Shown: in pieces, positions 52,688-60,224 of the stretch
Layout: every line of letters starts with the position of its first letter
Position numbering within the stretch: position 1 is the first letter of the stretch
Origin: Candidatus Dormiibacterota bacterium
GTDB lineage: Bacteria > Chloroflexota > Dormibacteria > Dormibacterales > Dormibacteraceae
Length of the DNA: 64,000 bases
Reading direction: 5' to 3'
NCBI GenBank assembly: GCA_003139695.1
Contig: PLJM01000018.1
Location: 62,001 to 126,000 of the forward strand
Position numbers and translations under genes: made by a program
The notes under the pieces: generated by a model
Seen by the model: the letters and a program-made list of their open reading frames with translations, nothing else
Database searches by the model: none
Told to the model about the DNA's origin: nothing

Positions 52688-53139
52688 TTGATGGCGGGGC
52701 CTGCGGTCCAGTCGTAGCCGATCGAGGGGTCGTCATGTGGAATCCGGCCCTCGTCCGCGGGGTCGTAAACGCTTGACGTGACGTACAGCAAGTGGCTCAG
52801 CTCGAGCGCACGGCACCCGTGTGCTACGCCCGGTGGGATCTTGAGACAGGTCGCATTCAGGTCACCCATCAGCAGCTCCATCAGCTGGCCTTTGGTCGGC
52901 GAGCCCTCACGCGTGTCGTAAAGCGCGACCTTCAAGGACCCGATGACGTACCACCAATCAGTCTGCTTCTTATGTATGTGCCAGGCCTTCGTGGCGCCTG
53001 CATACATCAGCGAATGGCTCCACTGGCCGAAGTGGTCGAAGAAACCGTCTGACTCACGAATGACCTCGCGAAAGAATCCCCGCTCATCGGCGTGGGTGAC
53101 GAGCTGCTTGACGACGACACCGTCGATCACCGATCCCAC
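52684..53139 (-). CDS. rmlC: dTDP-4-dehydrorhamnose 3,5-epimerase family protein
   Basis: A 151-residue RmlC-like cupin: VVVKQLVTHADERGFFREVIRES, FGQWSHSLMYAGATKAWHIHKKQTDWWYVIGSLKVALYDTREGS and LKIPPGVAHGCRALE. It is shorter than classical RmlC (about 180 residues) and lacks the long N-terminal arm; the classical QxNxSxS segment is replaced by QWSHSL. It may therefore be a related dTDP-sugar epimerase or isomerase rather than RmlC itself. GTG start at 53139. No rmlD lies in the window. Confidence 0.8.
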   Translation of the reverse strand: MGSVIDGVVVKQLVTHADERGFFREVIRESDGFFDHFGQWSHSLMYAGATKAWHIHKKQTDWWYVIGSLKVALYDTREGSPTKGQLMELLMGDLNATCLKIPPGVAHGCRALELSHLLYVTSSVYDPADEGRIPHDDPSIGYDWTAGPAIK

Positions 53140-53140
53140 A

Positions 53141-53887
53141 TCATCTCTCCCGGTTCACACCGTTGGCGCGAACAAAGTCCTGGACCTGGTAGTACGCCTG
53201 CATCGACTCGCCGGCGTCCCCCCAGAAGCCCTCGACTATGTCGTATTCGATCAGGCCGTGGTCGAGATACCAGTTGTTCACGTCGGTGATCTCGAGCTCG
53301 CCGCGGCCGGATGGTTTCAGCTCGGAGAGCACGCGCCATACGGTCTCGTCATAGAAGTAGACGCCGGTCACCGCGAACTCGCTGGGAGGCTCATCCGGCT
53401 TCTCGACTATGTGCTGGATGCGCCGCGCGCCGTTCAGATGAGCCACCCCGAGGTGTCGCAGGTGCTCCCTGTCAGCCTCGTGAGTGAGGACGACCCGGGC
53501 TCCCTTCGACTGCTTCGCAAAAGCCTCGACGCAGGCTCGGAGCGACCACTCGAAGATGTTGTCGCCGAGCATGACCATCACGCGATCGCCGTCGATGAAT
53601 CTCTCGGCGAGGCTCAGGGCCTCGGCGATCCCACCGGGTTTTTCCTGGTACGCGTAGAAGAGCCTGTCGATGCCGAACTCGTGGCCGTTGCCAAGCAGGC
53701 GCAGGAACTCTCCCGCGTGCGTGCCCCCGGTGACGAGCATCATCTCCGAGACCCCTGCCCTGACCATGGCTTCGATCGCGTAGCTGATCATCGGCCGGTC
53801 GTACAGAGGCAGCAGGTGCTTGTTGGTGATCAGCGTGAGGGGATGGAGCCGGCTGCCGGTTCCGCCCGCGAGAATTACGCCCTTCAC
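53141..53887 (-). CDS. rmlA: Glucose-1-phosphate thymidylyltransferase
   Basis: A 248-residue nucleotidyltransferase: KGVILAGGTGSRLHPLTLITNKHLLPLYDRPMISYAIEAMVRAG is the RmlA nucleotide signature, and YAYQEKPGGIAEALSLAERFI, VMLGDNIFEW and VEKPDEPPSEFAVTGVYFYDETV complete the active site. It is somewhat shorter than canonical RmlA (about 290), like the short form common in Gram-positive and archaeal clusters. First gene of the rmlA-C-B group, with the downstream genes nearly overlapping. Confidence 0.94.
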   Translation of the reverse strand: MKGVILAGGTGSRLHPLTLITNKHLLPLYDRPMISYAIEAMVRAGVSEMMLVTGGTHAGEFLRLLGNGHEFGIDRLFYAYQEKPGGIAEALSLAERFIDGDRVMVMLGDNIFEWSLRACVEAFAKQSKGARVVLTHEADREHLRHLGVAHLNGARRIQHIVEKPDEPPSEFAVTGVYFYDETVWRVLSELKPSGRGELEITDVNNWYLDHGLIEYDIVEGFWGDAGESMQAYYQVQDFVRANGVNRER

Positions 53888-54020
53888 TGCCTTGGGGATT
53901 CTACTGGTGGTGCTCGATCGGGAACTGGCGACTCTACTCTTGGCGGGCTAGACGCCACAAGGAGCGCACTAAACGGAAGTAAGCCACAAGTTGTTGTGGC
54001 AGACTGGCCGGGACACCCAG

Positions 54021-55109
54021 ATGCCCCGACCCGAGAATTGGCCGCGAACCATCCTCCACGTTGATCTCGACGCCTTCTACACCTCGGTCCACCAGCGAGA
54101 CGACATCAAGCTCCGCGGGATACCGGTGGCGGTGGCTGGGCGCTCGCGCCGGGCAGTGGTCATGGGCGCTTCGTATGAAGCGCGTGCGTTTGGGGTCCGC
54201 TCGGCGATGCCGCTCCACGAGGCGCTGCAGCTGTGTCCTCAGCTCATGGTGGTCAATCCCGACGGCGCCCGTTATCGGGAGGCGAGCCGGCTCGTCCACC
54301 AGATCTTTCGCCGGTTCACCTCGCCGGAGCTGGTCGAGGGCGTGGCTCTGGATGAGGCCTACCTCGACGTGACCGCGAGAACGCGTCACGGCACCTCGAC
54401 TCCTGACGAGGTCGCACGCCGGATCAAGTTCCAGATCCATACGGAGGTCGGCCTGACCGCATCGGTTGGCGCCGCGACATCAAAGCTCGTGGCCAAGGTT
54501 GCAAGCGGCACCAGGAAGCCGGACGGCCTGGTGCTCGTGCAGCCGGGCACGGAGGCCGATTTCCTCGCCCCTCTCCCCATCGGCGCAATTCCCGGGCTGG
54601 GCCCCAAAACTGAAGAGAGGCTGCATGCCATGGGCGTGAGAACCGTCGGCGAGCTCGCGACGTATGAGACGCAGCGCCTGGTTCAGTCGCTGGGAGTTGG
54701 CGGTGCCGTCCTGCAAAGGCTTGCCCAAGGTCGCGACCGCGCGCCGGTCGATGGCAGCAAGCCGGCGAAGACGATCTCCGCTGAGATCACGTTCGAACAC
54801 GACGTCAGCGATCGCGCCGAGCTGGATAAGGCGCTTCGCGAGCTGACGGATCGGGTGGTCGAGCGGCTTAAAGCCGAGGGCGTGCGCGCGCGAACGATCT
54901 ACGTGAAGCTCAAGCTGCCGGACTTCCGCCTGGTGAGCCGCCAGGTGAGTCGGACGAGCCCGACCGACGACGTCGAGACGATCTTTCGCGCCGCGCGGTC
55001 TGCGCTGGAGAAGTCGCACGTCGAGTCGCGGGCGGTGCGCCTGATTGGGGTTGGGTTGTCGGGACTCGAGCACCCGGAGCCCGACCTGCAGATGACCCTG
55101 TTCGATTAG
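54021..55109 (+). CDS. dinB: DNA polymerase IV (Y-family)
   Basis: A 362-residue translesion polymerase. The catalytic Asp are in ILHVDLDAFYTSVHQRD and GVALDEAYLDVTART; VMGASYEARAFGVRSAMPLHEAL, LTASVGAATSKLVAKVASGTRKPDG, the helix-hairpin-helix IPGLGPKTEERLHAMGVRTVGELA and a full little-finger domain follow. It ends in DLQMTLFD, a beta-clamp binding motif. The ATG at 54021 is preferred to the TTG at 53991. No LexA box is seen upstream. The last 200 bp are also coding on the opposite strand (exonuclease gene). Confidence 0.95.
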   Translation: MPRPENWPRTILHVDLDAFYTSVHQRDDIKLRGIPVAVAGRSRRAVVMGASYEARAFGVRSAMPLHEALQLCPQLMVVNPDGARYREASRLVHQIFRRFTSPELVEGVALDEAYLDVTARTRHGTSTPDEVARRIKFQIHTEVGLTASVGAATSKLVAKVASGTRKPDGLVLVQPGTEADFLAPLPIGAIPGLGPKTEERLHAMGVRTVGELATYETQRLVQSLGVGGAVLQRLAQGRDRAPVDGSKPAKTISAEITFEHDVSDRAELDKALRELTDRVVERLKAEGVRARTIYVKLKLPDFRLVSRQVSRTSPTDDVETIFRAARSALEKSHVESRAVRLIGVGLSGLEHPEPDLQMTLFD

Positions 55110-55785
55110 CCGCAGTCCGGTCGACCACGGGGCGCGGGAGCTCGGCAAGGATCTCGCCGACTGTCGACCAGCCGAACTTCTCGCGCGCTCGAGCGACCAG
55201 GGCGCGAAACACCATCGCGGTGGCGCGCGCATCGTCCAGCGCGGCGTGGGCCGGCGTGACGTCCAGCTCGAGCTCCTGGACCAGGCGGGCGAGACCAGGC
55301 GTCTGGCCCTTGGGCAGCTCGAGAACGAGCCTCGCAAGAGCCGAGGTGTCGATGATCGGATGCTGCAGCGGGCTTTCCAACCCGCGACCGACGAGCCAGG
55401 TGTCGAAGGCGTCGTGGCTGTGCTCGACCAGGACGGCCCCTTGGGCAAAACGGAGGAACGCCCTGCGGGCGTCACGAAACTCGGGCGCGCCGATCAACAT
55501 CGACCTGTCGATGTGGTGCCGCTTCTTGGCGTAGGGATTTATGGGCGCGCGGCAATCGACGAGGGTATCGAAGAAAGAAAGTGGGCCTGACAGCTTGAAT
55601 CGCTCGGCGCCGAGCTCCAGCACCAGAAAAGGCGCGTTACCCGTTGTCTCGACGTCGATGGCGACGAACTGGGCCTCGTCCAGCACCGTCTGCGAGCCGA
55701 TTTCGGGCGCGTCGACTGCGATCTCTTCCCACTGCACGAGTTGTGCGGCACCGCGAGGCTTGAGAAAGACCGGCTTCGGAGTCAT
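54910..55785 (-). CDS. DnaQ-like 3'-5' exonuclease with low-complexity tail
   Basis: A 291-residue DEDD-type exonuclease like the epsilon proofreading subunit. ExoI is FVAIDVETTG (D44, E46), the ExoII-like HDAFDTW has D128, and ExoIII is AHAALDDARAT (H180, D185). The fold ends at about residue 222 (EILAELPRPVV). Residues 226-291, rich in Arg, Ser, Gly and Pro, are encoded antisense to the last 66 codons of dinB. The tail may be a disordered extension acquired by loss of the original stop. The ATG at 55785 overlaps the flippase stop. Confidence 0.88.
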   Translation of the reverse strand: MTPKPVFLKPRGAAQLVQWEEIAVDAPEIGSQTVLDEAQFVAIDVETTGNAPFLVLELGAERFKLSGPLSFFDTLVDCRAPINPYAKKRHHIDRSMLIGAPEFRDARRAFLRFAQGAVLVEHSHDAFDTWLVGRGLESPLQHPIIDTSALARLVLELPKGQTPGLARLVQELELDVTPAHAALDDARATAMVFRALVARAREKFGWSTVGEILAELPRPVVDRTAANRTGSSAGRAPGARVPTTQPQSGAPPATRRATSPAQTARRERSSRRRRSGSSDSPGGSPGGSPAA

Positions 55786-57257
55786 CGGGACAGGGCCAAT
55801 GCGCGCCGTGCGAATCGGATCTCGTCGGCGCTGATTGCCCTAAGCAGCAGAGCCGCGACGGCGTAGACGCCGACGCCGACCAGGACGGGGACGGCGATCG
55901 CAACCCCTCCAAGATCACGGAGCGGGAAGACCGCAACGCCCATGACCAGGCCGGCGAGGACAACGCGCCAGCTCAGGCTGAACACCGGCAGCCTGCCGAT
56001 GTGGCGAGCCGTCAGTGTCCAGCCGGCGATGAACAGGACGATCTCGGTCGCAACGGTGGCCCAGCTCGCGCCAATGTAGCCGTAGGTTGGAATCAGCGCG
56101 AGATTCAGGCCCACGTTCGCCACCAGGCTCCATACCGCCGCCCATGTGAACGACGACTGGCGGTCCGATGCGCTGAGCGCGCCGATGAAAGCGTTGTTAA
56201 CGAACCCGATGACCAATGCAAGGGCCAGAATTCTCAACGCCGGCTCCGAGTTGGCAAAGGAGGCAGAGAAAAGGAGCCTGGTCAGCGGGGGAGCGAGCAG
56301 GAAGATGCCAACCGTCATCGGCCAGCCGATGAGGAGCAGGGCCTTGTAGAAACGGCTCACAGCGTCCGGCAGCTCTTGCGGCCTTTCGCGGTGATACACG
56401 GACAGCACCGGGAAAGCGACCGAGAGCAGGGTGATGGGTATGAAGAGAAGGGCTTCGAACGGCTTGTAGGCGGCGCCATACCAGCCGGCCTCCGCATGCG
56501 GACGCAATGCGTAAACCAGAGGCTGATCGATCTTGAAATAGAGAATCGTCAGCACGAACGTGAGGGCGAAGGGCAGGCCCTGCCAGAACCAGGCCCGCAA
56601 CAGATTTGGCTCGAACCTCCAACCGATCACGGCGATTCGTTTCACCGCGAGCACGACAATGAAATAGGCGCAGCTGAAGGCGTACTGCACGGCGTAGGCC
56701 CAGACGAAATACGTCACGCCTCGATGGGTCAGGATGCCGGCGACGACGAGAGCGAGGAGGACCGCGCTCTCAAGGACGACCGCGATCGCCTCATAGCCAA
56801 GGCGCTGGACCGCGTAAAGCGTGTTGCGGAGGAGGGTCGAATAGGAGGTCAGGACCATCAGCGCAAAGGCGGGCGCGAGGAGATCCCCGAGGCCGGCGAT
56901 GCTCAGTGCCGCGGCCAGCACGACGAAGCTCACCACCGCCATCAGCGCCCGGATGGACATGACGTTGCGCAGGTAGCGCTGGATCTCGGCGCGGTCGCGC
57001 GCACCCTCGCGCACGTAAAGGACGTTGAAGCCGAGGTCGAGCACCACGCTGACGATTGCCGTGTAGTTGACCAGCGTCGTGAAGGTCCCGTAACGCGGAG
57101 CGCCGAGCCAGTTCAAGGTCGCGAGGACCGTGACCAGCGCGATGAGGCGGGCCACGACCTTGGCGGCGAGAACCAGGATCGTGTTACGGAGCGCCCGCGA
57201 ACCAAGCCCGGTGGTCGTGGCGGCAAGGGCGTCTTGTGCTGCGTCGTGGTCTGGCAA
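55782..57257 (-). CDS. Polysaccharide flippase (Wzx/MVF family)
   Basis: A 491-residue protein with about 14 membrane helices, of the polysaccharide biosynthesis/MATE-like MOP superfamily: LGSRALRNTILVLAAKVVARLIALVTVLATLNWLGAPRYGTF at the N-terminus, LDLGFNVLYVREGARDRAEIQRYLRNVMSIRAL, and KPFEALLFIPITLLSVAFPVLS in the middle. It should move lipid-linked sugar units across the membrane and is the natural exporter for the glycosyltransferases and dTDP/UDP-sugar genes nearby. TTG start at 57257; its stop overlaps the exonuclease start. Confidence 0.88.
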   Translation of the reverse strand: MPDHDAAQDALAATTTGLGSRALRNTILVLAAKVVARLIALVTVLATLNWLGAPRYGTFTTLVNYTAIVSVVLDLGFNVLYVREGARDRAEIQRYLRNVMSIRALMAVVSFVVLAAALSIAGLGDLLAPAFALMVLTSYSTLLRNTLYAVQRLGYEAIAVVLESAVLLALVVAGILTHRGVTYFVWAYAVQYAFSCAYFIVVLAVKRIAVIGWRFEPNLLRAWFWQGLPFALTFVLTILYFKIDQPLVYALRPHAEAGWYGAAYKPFEALLFIPITLLSVAFPVLSVYHRERPQELPDAVSRFYKALLLIGWPMTVGIFLLAPPLTRLLFSASFANSEPALRILALALVIGFVNNAFIGALSASDRQSSFTWAAVWSLVANVGLNLALIPTYGYIGASWATVATEIVLFIAGWTLTARHIGRLPVFSLSWRVVLAGLVMGVAVFPLRDLGGVAIAVPVLVGVGVYAVAALLLRAISADEIRFARRALALSR

Positions 57258-57291
57258 CTGGCTGCATGGTACCGCTAGAGTTCGGGGTCAC

Positions 57292-58272
57292 ATGGCGGAT
57301 CGGATGAGGATTTTGAGCGGCATGCGGCCAACAGGGAGGTTCCACCTCGGCAACTACCTGGGAGCCGGCCAGAACTGGGTCAAGCTACAAGACGAGTACG
57401 ACTGTTACTACTTCGTTGCCGATTACCACGCGCTGACCACCGAACCCGATGGCCACACGGTCGAGAGCAAGATCTACGACCTCACCGCCGACCTCATCGC
57501 GGTCGGTCTCGACCCCAATCGCAGCGTCATCTACCAGCAGTCCAAGGTGCCTGAGGTCGCGGAGCTCGCGCTGCTACTGTCGATGGTCACGCCGCTCAGC
57601 TGGGTGTTGCGGACGCCGACCTTCAAAGAGATGGTCAAGAAGCATCCCGACAATGTCAACCTCGGCCTGCTTTCGTACCCGGTCCTGCAAGGCGCTGACA
57701 TCGTCATCGTCAAAGGCGAAGGCGTCCCCGTCGGCAAGGACCAGCTCCCCCACCTCGAGCTGATCCGCGAGGTGGTGCGGAAATTCAACCGCACGTATAC
57801 GCCGGTTTTTCCCGAGCCCAAGGCGTTGCTGACCGAGTCACCACTGATCCGCGGCACTGATGGCAAGCAGCGCATGTCGAAGTCGGTCGGCAACATCGTC
57901 GGCGTCACCCAAGACCCGGCGGTGCTTCGCAAGCAGGTGCAGAGCATGGTCACCGACGTCAAGCGCACGTACATGACCCAGCCCGGCCACCCACGCACCT
58001 GCAACGTATGCGCGTTCTACAAATTCTTCTTCGACGACTGGCAGCACTACTGGGACCTGTGCCGCAAGGCTCAGATAGGCTGCGGCGAAAAGAAGAAGAT
58101 TCTGGCCGAGCGGATGATCGAGGTCTTCAAGCCGTTTCGTGAGGTGCGTGCCGAGCTGACGCCGGAGATCGTCACCCGCATTCTTGACGAGGGAAGCGAG
58201 AAGGCACGGGAGGTTGCGCGCCATACGATGGTCGAGGTGCGCCAGGCGGTCGGCCTGCCCCCCTCGCGCTAG
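57292..58272 (+). CDS. trpS: Tryptophanyl-tRNA synthetase
   Basis: A 326-residue class Ic synthetase. The HIGH-type motif is TGRFHLGNYLGA (residues 14-25) and the KMSKS-type motif DGKQRMSKSVGN (190-201). Four cysteines, C237, C240, C257 and C264, cluster in the anticodon-binding region (RTCNVCAFYKFF and DLCRKAQIGCGEKK). In Thermotoga maritima TrpRS this region binds a [4Fe-4S] cluster through C-x22-C-x6-C-x2-C; here the last cysteine is missing and a new one sits at 240. The ATG at 57292 is used. Confidence 0.95.
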   Translation: MADRMRILSGMRPTGRFHLGNYLGAGQNWVKLQDEYDCYYFVADYHALTTEPDGHTVESKIYDLTADLIAVGLDPNRSVIYQQSKVPEVAELALLLSMVTPLSWVLRTPTFKEMVKKHPDNVNLGLLSYPVLQGADIVIVKGEGVPVGKDQLPHLELIREVVRKFNRTYTPVFPEPKALLTESPLIRGTDGKQRMSKSVGNIVGVTQDPAVLRKQVQSMVTDVKRTYMTQPGHPRTCNVCAFYKFFFDDWQHYWDLCRKAQIGCGEKKKILAERMIEVFKPFREVRAELTPEIVTRILDEGSEKAREVARHTMVEVRQAVGLPPSR

Positions 58273-58302
58273 GGCAACCCGGCCCGTTAGAATTCGGGCC
58301 GG

Positions 58303-58839
58303 ATGGCAGATTCGACGGCGCAGCCGCGATTTACCCGCCGGACATTCCTCGGCTGGTGGATGGCCAGTCTTATGACCGCAACCGTCGTCACCGGCTTGGC
58401 CCCCATCCTCGTGTTCCTCTGGCCCGCGCCCCCTAAGGGGCAGAAGAAGACGGCTTTGACGGTCTCGATCGGCAAGCCGTTGGACCAGCTCGCTGACGGA
58501 GACGCGATCAAGTTCGACGCTCCGACCAGCCCCAACTCGGCGTTCATCATGGCGGACGGCGGCGGCGACAACGCAGCGGGCGAGCTGGCCTTCAGCGGCT
58601 TCGTCGTCAAGACCCAGGGCAAGGTCGACGTCTTCGCGATCAACTGCTCGCACCTGGGCTGCTCGATCGCCCTCAACACGGACGCCAAGTCCTTCGACTG
58701 CCCGTGCCATGGGTCACGGTACCACCTGGACGGGACCGTACTGCACGGGCCCGCGGCCTACCCGCTTTCGCACCTCAAGTGGACGCAGGCGTCGGACCCG
58801 ACGGCGATTGACGTCGACGGGATCATCCTCGGTTTCTGA
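58303..58839 (+). CDS. Rieske iron-sulfur protein of a b6-type complex
   Basis: A 178-residue Rieske protein. The N-terminus RFTRRTFLGWWMASLM has a twin-arginine-like motif and leads into a membrane helix (about residues 18-41). Box I is C115-S-H117-L-G-C120 and box II C133-P-C135-H136-G-S, giving the two Cys and two His ligands of the 2Fe-2S cluster plus the disulfide pair. It starts a three-gene module with two halves of cytochrome b, overlapping the next gene by one base. Role: electron transfer from quinol to a c-type acceptor. Confidence 0.93.
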   Translation: MADSTAQPRFTRRTFLGWWMASLMTATVVTGLAPILVFLWPAPPKGQKKTALTVSIGKPLDQLADGDAIKFDAPTSPNSAFIMADGGGDNAAGELAFSGFVVKTQGKVDVFAINCSHLGCSIALNTDAKSFDCPCHGSRYHLDGTVLHGPAAYPLSHLKWTQASDPTAIDVDGIILGF

Positions 58840-59537
58840 TGGCAATCCCACACCCCCGCGAGATCCAGCTGGCGGTCGTGCAGTGGCTCGACGAGCGCTA
58901 CCCGTTCACAAAGTCGGTTGACGAAGCTCTTTATCAACGGGTTCCGAACTTCGCGAACGCCTTCTACTACTGCTTCGGCGGGATGGTGTTCATCCTCATC
59001 GTCCTGCAGCTGCTGACGGGCATTCTCCTGTCGCTGTACTACGTCCCCGATGCCGGAGTGATCGGAAATTCGCCCGCCTACGACAGCGTGAAGTACATCC
59101 AGAGCACCGCCTACCTCGGCTGGCTCATTCGCGGCATCCACTTCTGGGGCGCCAACATCCTGATCATCATGGTCCTGATCCACATGGCCAGGGTCTACTG
59201 GACCGGCTCATATCGGGCGCCGCGCGAGCTGAACTGGATGGTCGGCATCGTCATGCTGCTGATCATCCTGGTCTTCTCGCTCAGCGGCTACCTTCTGCCC
59301 TGGGATACCAAGGCCTACTTCGCCACTGAGGTCACAATCAAGATCGCTGGCTCGGCCCCACCCGCGCAGCTGGGCGCGTTCATCCGCGAGATCCTCCAGG
59401 GCGGAGCGGTGGTTGGGCCGCCCACGCTCCAGCGGTTCTTCACGGTTCACGTCTTCCTGCTGCCGGCTCTGATCGTGCTGCTGATGTACGTCCACTTCCG
59501 TTTCATCCGCGCCCACGGCATCTCGGAGCCCATGTAG
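58839..59537 (+). CDS. Cytochrome b N-terminal subunit (b6-like)
   Basis: A 232-residue four-helix cytochrome b. Heme ligands are H101 and H115 (13 residues between) and H204 and H219 (14 between); the 13/14 spacing is that of cytochrome b6 rather than mitochondrial cytochrome b. C45 in FYYCFGGMVF matches the cysteine that holds the extra heme c(i) in b6 and Firmicutes-type complexes. GYLLPWDTKAYFATEV is the Qo-side segment. The split into this gene and the following subunit IV gene supports a menaquinol:cytochrome oxidoreductase. Confidence 0.93.
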   Translation: MAIPHPREIQLAVVQWLDERYPFTKSVDEALYQRVPNFANAFYYCFGGMVFILIVLQLLTGILLSLYYVPDAGVIGNSPAYDSVKYIQSTAYLGWLIRGIHFWGANILIIMVLIHMARVYWTGSYRAPRELNWMVGIVMLLIILVFSLSGYLLPWDTKAYFATEVTIKIAGSAPPAQLGAFIREILQGGAVVGPPTLQRFFTVHVFLLPALIVLLMYVHFRFIRAHGISEPM

Positions 59538-59539
59538 TG

Positions 59540-60220
59540 ATGGACGAAACCACGCGGAAGGACGGACCGGGCGCGGCGACCGCCGCCACCGTGATTCCGA
59601 TCATCGAGGTCGACTCGCACGGCGGGCACGTCCTCGAGCCGGAATGGAAGAGGCTGCCGATCGGGCCTGACCACATCCTGTACCCCGTCGTGGTCGGACT
59701 TGCCCTCTTCCCCATTCTCATGGGCGCCGCCGGGCACCATCTCGCCGACGACATGCCCGATGAGGACACGCACCCCTTCTTCCCCGACCACTTCTGGCCC
59801 TATCCGATCATCGCCGTGGTGATGCTCGTGACGGTGGGCCTGCTCGCGTTCTTCGTCCAGAAGGACCTTCAGCTCGAGGTACCGGCGGATCCACGCGCGG
59901 TCACGGTTCCTCGACCCGACTGGTACTTCCTGTTCCTCTTCCAGTTCCTCAAGCTCGGACCAGAGCTGATCATGTCCCTCGTTATTCCGCCTGTCGTCTT
60001 CGTAGTGTTCCTTCTGTGGCCGTTCATCGATGCCATCGGCGGTCCAAAGGTCGCCAGGAGGATGGGCTGGAAGACGTGGCCGGTGCCTGGTCGCAACTTC
60101 ATAACGGGCGCCGGCTACGTCATCTTCCTCGCGATCATCGCGCTGCTGACCCTCTGGGCATTGGCCGGCCCGCAGTTCTGCCTGCCGTGGATCATCAACA
60201 GCCCGGTGTGTGGGGCATAG
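59540..60220 (+). CDS. Cytochrome b C-terminal subunit (subunit IV-like)
   Basis: A 226-residue protein corresponding to the second half of cytochrome b. The quinol-site motif appears as RPDWYFLFLFQFLK (PDWY in place of PEWY), a variant found in several bacterial complexes. About three membrane helices follow: ILYPVVVGLALFPILMGA, FWPYPIIAVVMLVTVGLLAFF and LVIPPVVFVVFLLWPFI, with a fourth at the C-terminus. The N-terminus is a soluble extension of about 40 residues. The ATG at 59540 is chosen over the GTG at 59537. No cytochrome c gene follows in the window. Confidence 0.9.
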   Translation: MDETTRKDGPGAATAATVIPIIEVDSHGGHVLEPEWKRLPIGPDHILYPVVVGLALFPILMGAAGHHLADDMPDEDTHPFFPDHFWPYPIIAVVMLVTVGLLAFFVQKDLQLEVPADPRAVTVPRPDWYFLFLFQFLKLGPELIMSLVIPPVVFVVFLLWPFIDAIGGPKVARRMGWKTWPVPGRNFITGAGYVIFLAIIALLTLWALAGPQFCLPWIINSPVCGA

Positions 60221-60224
60221 CGCC

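Noticed and set aside
53888-54020. LexA box upstream of dinB
   Set aside because: No CGAAC-N4-GTTC-like site. Only a GCCACAA/TTGTGGC inverted repeat at 53982-54000, of unknown meaning.
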